Positions 34,710-46,899 of a DNA stretch of 64,000 bases are shown piece by piece. The DNA is from Anaeramoeba flamelloides (Eukaryota > Metamonada > Anaeramoebidae). Both the position numbers and the translations under genes were made by a program. The notes under the pieces were generated by a model that was given only the letters and a program-made list of their open reading frames with translations, did no database searches and was not told the origin of the DNA. The stretch spans positions 11,866,501 to 11,930,500 of the forward strand of contig JANTQA010000012.1 in the NCBI GenBank assembly GCA_027625915.1, written 5' to 3'. The stretch's first letter is position 1, and each line of letters begins with the position of its first letter.

Positions 34710-35089
34710 TATTAATTTACTATTATTTCCTTTTTACAAAAAAATCATAGATTTAAATTATATAATGCTCTGTTGTGAAGAAAACCTTAACTCCATTTCA
34801 TATAAATGTTTTGCAAAAAAAATCAAAAATCTAATGATTTTTAAGTAAATAAACAACAAAACAATTAATTAGAAATATGAGCCTTAATAAACTTTGAATT
34901 AGTTTTTATTATCTATTTCAAAAATACTATTATTAAATAAAAAATATTTTTAAAAAAAATTATTCCCCTATAATAGGAAAATTTCCCATGAAAATTCTCA
35001 AGTTCTTTAGAAAATTCAATTTGTTAACTATAATATTATTAATTATAAAAATATTCAATAAAAAAGAAAACAGAACCTAATTTTTCTTA

Positions 35090-36350
35090 AGGAACTAGTA
35101 AACTAAAATAAATATTCTGATAAATTTAATAACCAATTTAAAAGAAATTTACCACATATTGAAATTGAAAAATGAAGTAAAAATCTGATTACTACAAAAC
35201 CTGACTTACTTTTAATGTTATTTTGAAAAAAGAATAATTTTTTTCAAAAGTTTGAACACATTTTTCTCATTTTTGAAATCTTTAGAATTCAACTAGATTT
35301 CTGAATTATTTCAAAAAAAAAAATTTTGTTGAAGAAGAATAAAATCTTATTATCTGGATATGGAGTTTACTAGAACTTTAAAAATAAAACCAATAAGTTC
35401 TAAAATAACCCAGTATTAAAAAACACAACAATTTCAAAAAAAAATCAATAATTATTTTAAACTTTTAAAATTATCTAATTTATTGATTCAAGCAACATTT
35501 TAAATCTATTTTCTCTCTTTTTTTTGAATAAAAAAATATGAGAAAGAAATCCAAACAAGAAATTAAAAACTTCACCCATAATACTTTTATAAAACCTGGG
35601 AAATTAAACTTATGATCTTTATAAATACTTTTTAATTTACTAATTGTTAATAAATAATTAATAGTCCTATCTTAATTATTTCATTGGAACTATTAACAAC
35701 CCAAAGATTAAATCAATGGATAGACTTTGCAATTATTTTTAAATTTTTTTAAAGATTTTCAAAAAAATAAAACCAATTCAAATTAATAATTCTAATGATA
35801 AAAAAATAATAGATATTATCAAATAATTGTTTTTAAACCTAATATTTCCTTTTTTATAATATTAATATTTGAAAAAGTATTCTGTATAATCTTTTATTTT
35901 TCAAGAAATTGAATATTTATATGTGAATAAATAGAAATAATGATTTTTTTTTAGATCTACTGGGATTCAATATTTGATTTATTTTTATTGTATCTTTATA
36001 AAGCAAAATTAAAATTTCAAATTGTTTGTTCATATAGACTCTCACTTAATTACTCAAAGTGATATTTCTTCATAATAAATTTCTTGTGTAAATTTTTCTT
36101 TTTCTAATTTGATCTTAAAAATTCAATAAATAAGGATCAGATTTTTTAACTGAAAATTTAATTGGGAAAAATTAAATCGTTCAAAAATGATGAACTCATT
36201 TCTCTAAAGTTGATAAAGGAATTTATATATTGGACTTAATTGTATCCATGTGTAAAGGATTACTCTATTACCTTTGGGAAGAAAAATTATTAAGAGTTAC
36301 TGGTTCCTTAAAGTTAATTTATTGTTTTAAATATTTATAAGCTATTTCCC
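35090..36350. repeat. diverged dispersed repeat, copy 2
   Basis: Collinear with about 11830-13300 through the ordered anchors listed there. Neither copy has an ORF of note. Confidence 0.55.
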
Positions 36351-36952
36351 AAGAAAGTGGGGTAAATTTATTTTTAAAATATCTCTATTAAACTCTATCT
36401 TGATAAAAGTATTTAAATATATAAAATAATTAACTAATATTTATTAATTCTTGATAATAATCCAATTTTTTTCTTAGTATTGTATTACATAACTAGAATA
36501 TATTAAACTTTCTGATCTCTATTTTCATCGGATATTTTTTAAGAGTATAATTTTGTGTTTATTATTTTCTTTTTGATCTAAAAAAATAATTTTCATAACT
36601 TTTCTATATTCATTAAAATGTTAAATAGAATTGTATACATATAACTGCATTTGGTTGTTTAAAAAAATAATTTTTACCCTTTCCATATTTCCAGTTTTTA
36701 TTGAAATTGGTTGAACATTGTTTTCACCAAAAAAAGTGCAATTTTTTTTTTCATTTTGTGGAAATATTTCAACAGACATATTTCGATTTAAATGCCCTAG
36801 ACATTTATTCATTTAGTGTTAATGTTAAACACAATTTTACTTGTCAATCAATGAATACCTTCACTAACATAGATAATTTTTTATGATATGTAAAAAAAAA
36901 ATGCTACACATTTTTGGAAATACCTTATTTTTTTTTCAATTTGATTTCCTTA

Positions 36953-36955
<3 letters not shown>

Positions 36956-36989
<34 letters not shown>
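36956..36989. repeat. (TA)n microsatellite
   Basis: About 17 uninterrupted AT/TA units, the longest such run in the window. Confidence 0.9.
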
Positions 36990-36991
<2 letters not shown>

Positions 36992-37860
36992 TTCATCCAT
37001 AAAAACTTGAATAATGTATTGGAAAATATTTTTATGATTAACTGTTGATAAATCTACGATAAAAGATATTCCTAATAATTTGTTTTTTTTTTTTTCCAGG
37101 TTTTGAGACTATCTCTGAATAGATGTCATTCATATACACAACACTAAACCGTTTATCATTTTAAGGGTGGTAGTATTAATGTGTAAAATATATGTATCTA
37201 AAGAGTTGAATAGACATTAGAAAAAACAGAAAATTATTTAGGAAATTCCAAAATTGAAATTATTTTTTCACATTTTTATTTTTTTTTTTAGGTTTTTTTT
37301 TTACAACCTAATTTATTTGAAATTTTTTTTTTTATTGCAAGATCGATAGTCACTGGATCTGCATGTTATTCTATTTTTATTGATAATACGAATATGATTG
37401 TAGAAATTATTTTGATTACTATTGGAATTGTATTTGATCTTGAATTCAAGTTGAAAAATGATTATTGTGGTTTTTATTTTATTAAGTAAGCTACCTTAAA
37501 TCCCAACACTCTTCGTATGATGACTTGATTTCTAAAAGAAAAATATGGAAAATTAAGTAAAAATTATTTCCTATTTATTATTCAAACACCAGTAAGGATT
37601 GAAATTTTATTATAATTGTATTACAGTTTCACTCAGTATATCCCTAAGAATTTTGAAATTTTCTATTTTTCAGAAAATCTATTGATTTATTAGTTTTTTT
37701 TTTTTTTTTCAGTTGGATATCAACTATTCTTTGATGTTTATTATTCTAAGAATTTTCATATTTGTTCTTCAAAGGTCAATTATATAAAATATTTGATATT
37801 TGAAAAAAATGTTTTTTTTTGGATACTCCTTTGACTGAAAAAAGGTTTATTATCGAACAT
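36990..37860. repeat. dispersed repeat carrying a MITE, copy 1
   Basis: Aligns with about 60400-61110. Anchors: CTATTGGAATT, GACTTGATTTCTAAAAGAAAA, TATGGAAAATGAAGT/TATGGAAAATTAAGT, TTATTTGTTCTTCAAAGG, then TTAATTATATAAAATA-like and GATATTTGAAAAAAAT. The same TA-CTGGTATT MITE lies at the same place in both copies, so it was inserted before the duplication. The left limit is uncertain. Confidence 0.6.
37438..37592. mobile_element. worn MITE, TA-CTGGTATT family
   Basis: The right end reads TTTATTATTCAAACACCAG followed by TA; the left end is degraded. Same family as 60723-60886, with which it shares the surrounding repeat. Confidence 0.5.
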
Positions 37861-38097
37861 TACAATCATTTACGAAACTAATTTTTGAATAAAATAATAA
37901 ACTCTAAAAAAATGTTGATTTTTTTTTTTTTTTTCACAATCTGAATATTTTTTTATTAATTCAAATAATAGAAGAAAAGAAAAATTCAAATAGAAATAAA
38001 GAATTGTAATAAAAATATAATTTCCAAAAAAAAAAAAAAAAATAAAATAAATTGTTTAATCTTCAAAAATAAACAAACATAAAAACAATGATAATTC

Positions 38098-39239
38098 TTA
38101 GTTATAATTTTCCTTATTATGTTTATTTTTTGATGATCTTTGGTAATTAGAGGATATTTTTTTCCTATTTTGGGCCAATTTGCCAACAATCCTTTTATCA
38201 AAGCGGAACCTGCTTGTTTGTTTGTTGTGTTTATTTGAGGAATTATAATTCTGAGAATAATTTGAAGTTTTTAAAACTCTTTCAGATTCGAGCTCAATTA
38301 TTTGAAATTCCAATTCGCGGTTTCTGGATTTTAAAAGGTTCAAATTTTCTTGTAATTGCAGCTTCTCTTCATGCTTTTCTTCGATCAATGAGTTTGTTTC
38401 TTCAATTTCTTGCTCCTTAAAGGAAAACATCACATCGGAATTTTCTTTTAAAACCTGGTTGTCCATTTGCCCCACAATTGAGTTTGTCAATTTTACATTC
38501 CTTTGACGCAGTTTAATCTCCAGATCTTCTTTTTCTTCAAGCTCAGAGATTGTCTGATCAATTTTATTTTTAGTGTTTTCTAAAATCTCGATATTAAATC
38601 CGATTTCTTGTTCGGGCAGCTCAGAAATGATACTTTCAGAGATCTGCCCATTTAATTGTTTAATTTCTTCGATTTTTTTGTTCTTTAGTGACAACTGATG
38701 TTTTAAGTTATCCAAATGCTCTCTGATTTCTTTCAATTCTTCGTCTTGCTCGGGATCTAATTTTTCATTCAAACTTTCTGTTAGTGTCTTTTTTTGTTTT
38801 TCACTTTCAACTAAACGGACTTCAGTTTGATTCTTTTTTTCCTTTGAAACTTGTTTTTCTTTTCCTAATTTGGCTTTTTTTTTTTGTTTTTTTTGGATCA
38901 TTGAACAATTTGAGTCCATTTCCTGTTCTTTTTTTTGAATTAAATTTTCAGTTTCTTTTAATTCTTCTTCCTTTTTATTCAATTGTGCTTTCAAATTTTC
39001 ATTTTTCTTTAACCCCCTTTTGGAAAAAAGTGTTAGTATTTCATTTTCTTCATTTAGTTGTTGGTTAGCTTTATATATCTTTAAATTTTCCTCCTCCATG
39101 TAATTAATTCCGTTTTTATATTTTTCAATTAAAGCTAAAGATCTTGTTAGATCCTGAAGCAACAGTTTACAAACCAATTCCTCTTCTTGAATAGATTCAA
39201 GCTTTTCAAGACAATTGTTTTCATTTAATAATTTAACAT
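38098..39239 (-). CDS. coiled-coil protein, function unknown (5' exon not found)
   Basis: An open frame of about 380 codons ends at 38098. Nearly the whole product is charged heptad-rich coiled coil (for example LNKKEEELKETENLIQKKEQ and LENTKNKIDQTISELEEKED), with a basic Asn/Ser/Lys tail of about 50 residues. No ATG begins the long frame: the first in-frame ATG is internal (39099, MEEENLKIYKANQQLNEENE, 333 residues), while coding character continues upstream (DVKLLNENNCLEKLESIQEE). A splice acceptor TGAATTTTTAG ends at 39240, so a 5' exon probably lies further right. I could not locate it within 39240-43300. The family is not recognisable from a coiled coil alone; cytoskeletal, ciliary or vesicle-tether roles are all possible. 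Confidence 0.7.
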
Positions 39240-40255
39240 CTAAAAATTCACAATTATTATTGGTCTTTATTTATTGTTTTTTTTATTTTTTTAAAGTGAA
39301 AAATTATTAACGGTTAGAATAATGTTTTTTGTTTTTTCTGATTGTTGGTTTGATCGAGAGAAGTAAAAAAATTAGAAATTAGGTTATACTTTTGAAAAGG
39401 ATTGATCACTTTGTGTTGAATTTGTCATTTCAAGAAAATTTGATTCAGAAAAATATAAAAAGATTATCAATGAAATTATTTTTTACAAAAAATGATTTAT
39501 TATAAAAGATTTTTTGTCTCAGTAATCGTCTAAAAAAGAAAACACATTATATTGTTTATTGTAAAATAATAAGATCAAAATTTTCATTCAACTTGACAAA
39601 AAAATCATCACCCAGAATTTAAATAAAACACCAAAGGCTCCCGAATTCGAAAAAGGTGAAATTCAAAATATAAACAAGGTGTAGTAGAATTAAATACTGT
39701 AGTCAAAATAAAGCGTGCAAAAAAATTTAATGCGTGTTTCAAAATAAAAAGCATTTTTTTTTTATTATAGAAGACCTATACATTAACCGATCAAATAAAC
39801 TGATAATAAACCCTAAAAAAATATAGTATTGGTTTCTTAAAGTTATATTATTTTAGAAAAAAATTCATAAAATGAAGTATCAAATTGAAAAATTTATCTC
39901 AATTGGTAAATTTTTATGAAAATTTTTATCAATAAAAAAACAAAAAAAATTCAAAAAATTGTAAAAAGATTATGTAAAATTTTCAAGTATTTGCCTGAAT
40001 AATTTAAATTTTACTGAAAATAACCCGACCTTTACTTTCAAAATTGATTTGAACTTAGGTATACTATTGGGTAATAGATTCGATGTTACCTTTGTACAAG
40101 AAGAAAAAAAAACACAGATAATATTTTGAAACATGGAAGATAGTCTTTGAGTACGCATTATTTTGATCACTGTAGTTTATATTTTTCTTAGATCTATTAA
40201 ATCTTTTTAGGACAGTTGAATTAAAATATTGTCTAATAGGGAAAAAAATACCGGA

Positions 40256-40700
40256 CATGAAAAAAATCCCTGACAAGATTTTTAATTGTTAGTATTAGTA
40301 AAATTTTTGTCTAATTTCAATGAAATCCTTATTATAAATAACCAATTTTTTTATGAGATTAGTAATAAAATTACCTAAAAGTCCATCAAAGTAAGGTGTC
40401 TCTAGAATACTTGAGTAATTGTTTGATAGCCTATGTTGATCAACTTTTTTTAAAAACAATCGAGTTTTATTGAGGTTTACGAGAGTTTGGAAAATGATAA
40501 TTTTTCTTCTTGTTTTTTGATTGATTGAATGGTGTTTTGAACAAGTGTGATTTCATCAATCATCATTCTAATAAGTGGGGGAGTTAGAATTGAAAAAGTT
40601 CGATTCTTAAAAAAAGGAATTTGATTGTAAATAAATGAAATTACACAATAATTTTACTAATATTCACTATTAAAAAACTTGTCCGGGATTTTTTTCACTG
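40256..40700. mobile_element. 445-bp TIR element
   Basis: Left end CATGAAAAAAATCCCTGACA and, on the opposite strand, right end CAGTGAAAAAAATCCCGGAC; the similarity continues through ATTAGTAAAATTT, about 50 bp in all. The body (ATACTTGAGTAATTG, TCATCATTCTAATAAGT) resembles the arms of the 4761-5640 foldback and the stretch 30760-31170, so these are one superfamily. No ORF. Confidence 0.7.
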
Positions 40701-40921
40701 GTCTATAATTTATTTTACATCTTAAAGTTTTCACAAGACTATTTTTGTGGAAATTATTTCCAAATTAGAACAATAATAAGAAGATCTAAATCCAATAACT
40801 TTCAATTTAAAAGCTTTTACAACTCAAACTCTTTCAAAAACTTTTAATTTATAAGTTTTTTTGGCTTTCAGATTTTCTATTGATGGGTTAGTTCTTGAAA
40901 GTCAACAAATATTTTCTAATA

Positions 40922-41093
40922 CTAGTATTTGGATTCTAAAAGGGTAAAAAAATTTTTCTTTATTTTATCTATATTTTTCTTTTATAAGTACAATTCCTCA
41001 AAGAAGTATTTTGAAATTTGTGGTTGTATAGAAAAAAGGAAATTGAAAATGCCGTGATCTTTTTTTTCCCATTTTTAGTGATCAAAAAAACTA
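40922..41093. mobile_element. worn MITE, TA-CTGGTATT family
   Basis: The left end CTAGTATTTGGATT after TA and the inner AAGGGTAAAAAAATTTTTC fit the family. The right end is poorly preserved, so the end coordinate is approximate. Confidence 0.4.
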
Positions 41094-42289
41094 GTTGCCT
41101 AGCCACTAGAATCTGTTTTTCAAAATATAACCCGTGCTGTTTTTTTTCTTGTTCCAAAGCAACATCAAATATACTACCCAATAGTATACCTAATTTAAAA
41201 TCAATTTTGAAGATTTAAACTAGTTGATATTTTCAGTATAATTTAAATGTGGAATACAATAAGTTCAAATTTTTTTGTAATTTTCTCAATCTTTTTTTAA
41301 ATTTTATGTATTTTTTTTTTATATTAATCAATTTTTATATCAAAAATTAACTCTTTTTTTTCCATAAAATTTGCTATTTGATGATTCATTTTTTACTTTA
41401 TTTTTTAAGAATAGAATTTTAAATAACCAATTCCAATTTTGTTTATTATGTATTTGGTCTCTTTGAAATTTTAATATAAAGTTTATCTAAATATAAGGAA
41501 TAACCATTTAAAATTAAAAACAAAAACCGTATAATTCTGTACATATACCTTACAAGAATTTAGAAAATTAAATTTTTTAGAAAAATTTTTGAATTGAAAA
41601 AGTCTCCATGAAACTGAAGATCCATCTATTTAGCCATTGTTTCTTAAACCCTTGGTTGGAATTACGAAAAACAAGAACAGTATAAATTTAGATCATGGTT
41701 TTTTTTTCCAATTAGTTAATTTTTAAATGAAATATATTTTACAGTAAATAAAATTGCTTTCAAAAAGAGATAATTATACCCTTAAGAGGTAGAAAAATGT
41801 TATATTATGAGACATATTGTTGATGAACATTTTAGGGATATATATCTTCTATTTACAACTGGCCAAGCTCTTGTATAAAAGTTTATTGTATTTTTCATGA
41901 ATTACCTCAAAAATTTAAAAAATTTCAAAAAAAAGTTATTCCATTTAATTTTTTTTAATAAATATTAGTAGTAATACAATATTAAATTTGGTTACTTGTT
42001 TTTAGATAGAAATAAAACCAATTTGAAAAATAAAAAATTACTTTTATGATTGTTCAAGATATAATCCACCCTCATCTCAAAATTGAAGAGTATACTAAAA
42101 CGTACCCCACATGATTCTTTAAATCTTATTTCTTCTTGAGTTCTTTTGACTAATCTTAACGCCTGAACTTACAATCACCTTAAGAGATTAACTTCGAAAT
42201 AGATTTCTCTATAATCTAACTATATTGTAAATGAGTGGAAATGATATTAGTGCACTATCACTCATATAATTTCTGCGACCCTAAAAAAT

Positions 42290-42960
42290 CTATTATAAAT
42301 CTTATAGCACAATAAATTATAACATTTTTTACAATTGATCCCTATTAAAAATTGTCATTTTGGAAATTTTTATTTTAATTCCTTTTCACAAAAAATAATA
42401 ATAGAAATCCAAATAATCGTATTCTCAGTATTTAATAATTCATATTTATCAGTTCCAAATTTAACTATTTTTTTTAATTTTTTAAATTTCAAAGATTAAC
42501 TCAACAATTAACAACATAAAAACCCAAAGAAAAATTTATATTGATTTACCTTTATATAAATATAATTGTATTATCAAGTTATTTCCAAATATTTCAGAAA
42601 TAATTATTCAAAACAATTAATTCGTTAATTATTTAATTTTTAATAATAATTGATTTTTTTAACAATTAATCGACATTTCTCCACAAATTTACCAAACATT
42701 TTTTTTGCAACTTTAGAGTCTGGATATTGATTAATTAACCTGTAAAATTGTAACAAAATGCAGATTTTTTTCTGAAATTTTTGGGGGTTTTTACTAATAC
42801 AAAAATCTTAAATTTAATTGATGGGATCATATAATTTTATTACTTAACGAATTAATTTTTTTAGAGACATTTGAAATATGGAACACTATGTCAAGATTTA
42901 CACCCAATAACAGCATACTTTAATTTATACATTTTTTCCTTGGTAGACTTTGAACCCTGA
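42290..42960. repeat. dispersed repeat, partner of 54360-54930
   Basis: Ordered anchors shared with 54360-54930 are ATTATAAAT, TTTTAATTCCTTTTCA, TATTTAATAATTC, TTTTTCTGAAATT followed by TTTACTAATACAAA-like, then the start of a region also similar to 48230-48370 (ACAACATACTTTAATT). Confidence 0.5.
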
Positions 42961-43324
42961 TTTTTTAAAAAAGAGAGTATTTTTACCAATTAAAATTTTT
43001 TAAAAACACAACTTTTTCCATTTAGAATTAAAAAAAAAAACAAGTAAAGTGGTGGTAATTATATCAAATTTTATAGATAAAATCAAAAAATATTTGCTTT
43101 TTTTTATTTTTTCTGGATCAATTCTTCATTTATTTTTGATTTCAATCTTTTTTATTGGTATCTAAATATATTATACTAGAAAATATCTCACTCTCATATT
43201 TATTAAAATATAACAGTGTTTGGTTAAAGATACGATTTCAATTATTCAGTTAGACATTAATGGTGGCACCCAAAAATAGGTAAATTATTAAAGCTCCCTT
43301 AAATACAAAAAACCTGTATTATTA

Positions 43325-43772
43325 CACGACAAGAATAGCACAATCCATACAAATACTTTCAAGACTTTTTCGAACTTTCAGGCTGACAGTCTGCAAGATT
43401 TCAGTCTCTGATATTCTTTCATATTGTTTCAAATTTCAAATACTTGGTACAAACTTTTGTAAGCCAAAAAAAGGGATAAAAAATAATAATTAACAAAAGA
43501 TAACATTTTGAATTTAATTGAAATTTTTGAAAGTTATCAAAAAGAAAAATATTTGTAAACTTTCAATAACCTGAAACTCTTTTTATGAAAACAAAAAATT
43601 GGAAAGTTGTTTAAATTACATGTTTTTAAAAGTATAACTTGTAAAAACTTTTAAATTGAAAGTTGTTGCATTGTGATCTTCTAATTCCTTTCAAAATTTG
43701 GAAAAATTTTAAAAAAACAAAGTGTTGCTAAGGAAAAAAAGTGACTACAATTTTTGTGCTATTCTTGTCGTG
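43325..43772. mobile_element. TIR element next to the TAPT1 start
   Basis: Perfect 19-bp terminal inverted repeats: CACGACAAGAATAGCACAA at the left and TTGTGCTATTCTTGTCGTG at the right, flanked by TA on both sides. Length is 448 bp, without an ORF. Part of its interior (AACTTTCAATTTAAAAG on the other strand) recurs near 40798-40815. It ends 65 bp before the TAPT1 ATG, so it occupies the promoter region. Confidence 0.85.
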
Positions 43773-43837
43773 TAGATGTAAAAGTTTCTTTCGAATCAAT
43801 AATGTTATGTAAATAAAACTATTTGATTTTCAAGAGA

Positions 43838-45337
43838 ATGTTCTTAAACTCATCTACTCGGAAACAAACAAGGAAAGAACTCATTTTTTTGTTTTTTTTT
43901 TTGTTTAATTGTTCAAGAATGAGTTCTTTGTTTGGATCAAGCATTTTTTTAATTCCTTTGTCACTTGAAAGATTTCAATTTTTTGCATTAACGATCTTGT
44001 TTGATTCCTTTTTCACATATTTTTTACTGTTACCACTACACCTTGTGTTTTCAATCATTCGAGTCACATTAAAAATCTGCAGGCTATCAAAAAGGGTCAT
44101 TAAAGATGAATTCCAATTTTTAGTACACACAAGCCTATTTTTAATTACCACAATCCTTATGTTCCAAATAGACGCAAGTAGGCTTTACCATTTAATTAAA
44201 TCTCAATCGTTCATCAAATTTTTCGCATTGTATCGGTTATTTGATATGTTTCACAAGCTACTCAGTGTGTTTGGTGTTGTTTTTCTTGACAGCCTTTCAG
44301 CATCATGCCAAAGCAACTTTAGCTTTACAAATTTGCAAACCTTTGTCTTGTATTATTTAGCAGGACTGATCTATAGTCTGGTGCATGCGTCATTATATCT
44401 AATGAACTTGGTAACGCTTCACATTTGTGTCCATTCACAAGGCTGGACTTTGGTACCATTTTTTTTATCAACACAGACCTCACAGATCAAATCAATTGTT
44501 TTTAAACGCTTTGGGAAACAAAACGTTTTCCAAATCGTGTGTGCAGATCTTGTTGCAAGGATGCAATTGATAATCTTCTTTTTCATAATCGTTATGCGAG
44601 ACTTTTTCACAAACCAATTTCATTTAAACCATCGCTCAATTCGTGCGCTATTTGCAATAATACTGATCGAGACAGCAGGTAGATGGATCAAGCAATATTT
44701 TTTATTGAGATTTAACCAACATAAACGGATCTGCTATAACTTCTTCGCCTATATACTAGCAAACGATTTTCTCACCAACTATTGTAATTTTAAGAAAAAG
44801 AATACAAAACCAAAGGCGAGTTTGAGTCAGCCCAATCACCCAAAGAAGGGAAAGAACAAATTTCGTGAGAGTAATTTTCTGAAAAACAGTTCCCACAATA
44901 AGGGGAATCTCTTTACAAAATTTGAAAAAAAGTTAATCAATAGCACTCAAACTAGCCAAGAGGAAAGCATCTCACCAAAGCCAATTAAAATCCGTTTTGG
45001 GATTTCGTTTCTCCCTCTCTGTTCTGTAGCCACAGCTCTTATTTGTAAAACACTTTCCAATTCCAATATTGTACAATTGTCTCGATCTTTGATCTCCAGA
45101 TTGCCTTCTTTTTTTATTTTAAATCACAAAGTTAAATTGTCAAACAAATTGTCCTTTTTAATTCCCCTTTTAATGGCCTTTTATTTTTTCTTGTTAATTT
45201 TCTCTTTTTATTGGAGAAAATTAATTTTATTATACTCTATGCATTTACAGAAAAATACCTATCCTAAAAAAATTCTTAAAGAACTTGAAACAGTCGGCAG
45301 ATGGTCATTATTCGGTAAAAGAATACCACTATATTAA
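43838..45337 (+). CDS. TAPT1: TAPT1 / Emp65-family multi-pass membrane protein
   Basis: Single exon, 499 residues. TAPT1 proteins are conserved eukaryotic ER/basal-body-associated membrane proteins linked to ciliary and skeletal defects in vertebrates. Signature blocks: residues 41-70 (LSLERFQFFALTILFDSFFT...LPLHLV) correspond to the LELEKF...FDSFLFVFTFLPLR block. Residues 117-153 (YHLIKSQSFIKFFALYRLFD..., then DSL) match YHLIRGQSVIKLYIIYNMLE. Residues 217-243 (IKSIVFKRFGKQNVFQIVCA...) match IKGSVFKKFEKNNLFQ. Near 386-396 (IRFGISFLPLC) matches RMGFIPLPLA. At least six hydrophobic segments are present. A Lys/Asn/Ser-rich insert at about 318-380 is lineage-specific. The frame is closed upstream by TAA at 43814. 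ATG 43838 is the first start; ATG 43919 (MSSLFGSS) begins closer to the family homology and is an alternative. Confidence 0.92.
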   Translation: MFLNSSTRKQTRKELIFLFFFLFNCSRMSSLFGSSIFLIPLSLERFQFFALTILFDSFFTYFLLLPLHLVFSIIRVTLKICRLSKRVIKDEFQFLVHTSLFLITTILMFQIDASRLYHLIKSQSFIKFFALYRLFDMFHKLLSVFGVVFLDSLSASCQSNFSFTNLQTFVLYYLAGLIYSLVHASLYLMNLVTLHICVHSQGWTLVPFFLSTQTSQIKSIVFKRFGKQNVFQIVCADLVARMQLIIFFFIIVMRDFFTNQFHLNHRSIRALFAIILIETAGRWIKQYFLLRFNQHKRICYNFFAYILANDFLTNYCNFKKKNTKPKASLSQPNHPKKGKNKFRESNFLKNSSHNKGNLFTKFEKKLINSTQTSQEESISPKPIKIRFGISFLPLCSVATALICKTLSNSNIVQLSRSLISRLPSFFILNHKVKLSNKLSFLIPLLMAFYFFLLIFSFYWRKLILLYSMHLQKNTYPKKILKELETVGRWSLFGKRIPLY

Positions 45338-46899
45338 TTGACACCTTCCTTTTCCTTTTCCTTATTCTTATTCTTATTCTTTTTATGATTGAATATAAAT
45401 CCTCTTATTTGAATAAAAAAATATATTTTCGTTTTTTGTTATTATTTGATCTTTTCTTGAAAATTTTTGATTGAAAAGAAAAAACAAAAAAACCAAACCA
45501 AAAAGGTGAAAGAAAATTTGCTAATTTTTCAATTAAATTTTTAATAAATTAATTTTATTAAATTTTATTAAACGTATATATATATATATATATATATATA
45601 TCGCCCGTGAAAATAATGTTGTATAATTTAACAAAATTCTTTTCTTTTGATTTTTAAAATAATAAAATTACCCACTGAACTAAATATGTTAAAATTATTA
45701 AAGAATGAATTGAAGTGTAAAAATTAAAAAAAAAAAGAGCTCAACAATTAATTCTGAAAAGTAAATAGAAAATTATTTAGAAATTCCTAAAAGAATCTAG
45801 TAAGCCAACAATGAAATTTTGAGTAATATAACCCCACAAATAAAATATTTTTTTAAAACTTGAAACCAAGAAGATGTAAATTAAAAAGTAGCGTCCATTG
45901 TTTTCTCCTAAATATTTGTATTAAAAAAAAAATTAATATCTTCTACAAGAATCATCTTTAATATCTATTAACAAAAAAATATAACATCATTTGAAATAAA
46001 AAAGTATTTTTGATTGGTACAAAACCCAAGAATTTTTGAAAAAATCTACTCTACACAACAAATTTAAAGGTTGAGTCATCAATATTCTAAAGTGTTCGTA
46101 ATTGCAAAATATCTTTCTCAAATTTCTAGCGAAATGTAGATTAGTACCTAAAAAATTCAATTTTTACAAAATTAAATAATTAACGAATGGATAATTTTGA
46201 CAAATTATTTGGAAATAATGAAAATAAACAAAATTAAAAAGGATTTTACATATACCAAACAGTTCATTAAATAAAAATACAAAAATTTCATTCAATTCGG
46301 AGATAATTTTGAATTTGATAAACAAAAATTTTTATCATTGTTTTTCTTTTTTATTTTTATTATTTATTTCCTTTTCCACAGTTACTTAATTTGTTTTATT
46401 TGATCCGGTATTTTTTTTCATGGTTGACATCATGATAAGGCCGAGTTCAGTTCAATATAAAATCGACAAAAAAATATTTGATTGTCTCTAATCTTTGATT
46501 GAACAAAAATTGTTCTTAGAATTTAAAAAAATGTACCAAAAATAACTTTTTTTTATTATTCTTATCATCATTTTGGAAACACTAATTATTTTTTTGTTTT
46601 ACATTATTACCTTTTATTTAGATGAAAATGATTATTTTTTAAAAAATAAATTCTAATTTTAACTTAAATATGGTTTAATATGAATTTTGAAAAAATATCA
46701 AACATGATTTTTTTTTCAATAATATTGATTTTAGTCCTATTCAAATTATTGGAATCGGATTTAGATTGATCTTAAAATGAGATTTATTAAAAAGGAAGTA
46801 AAATTAATTTGTCTTAGGTTTTTATGTTGATTGATCATCAGTTAATCTTTGAAATTAAAAAAATTAAAAAAACAGTAAAAGTTGCTTTTTAAAAACTTC

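Larger units (their letters stand above)
32006..38097. other. gene-free A+T-rich region
   Basis: No supported gene. It contains two TA-CAGTCAG MITEs (32518-32715, 34514-34709), the second copy of a long diverged repeat (about 35090-36350), a long (TA)n run (36956-36989) and a segment (about 36990-37860) repeated at about 60400-61110. About 33900-34140 resembles 2540-2760. Confidence 0.6.
40010..41220. repeat. 1.2-kb foldback unit with nested elements
   Basis: The left arm (about 40030-40130, containing AGGTATACTATTGGGTA) is an inverted copy of the right arm (about 41115-41215, containing TACCCAATAGTATACCTAA). Between the arms lie 40256-40700 and 40922-41093, two unrelated TIR elements. About 25800-25890 is a third, diverged copy of the arm. 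Confidence 0.65.
39240..43324. other. gene-free region rich in nested inverted repeats
   Basis: No supported gene. It is dominated by a foldback unit (about 40010-41220) with two smaller elements inside it. About 42290-42960 matches 54360-54930 and, in part, 26300-26470 and 48230-48370. Confidence 0.6.

Noticed and set aside
36621-36812. 63-codon minus-strand ORF with fairly balanced composition
   Set aside because: No start context, no homology and no splice partner. It borders a dispersed repeat and is within chance length for this sequence.
43823-43837. TAPT1 start at TTG 43823
   Set aside because: A non-ATG start is unlikely in a nuclear gene when an in-frame ATG lies five codons on.
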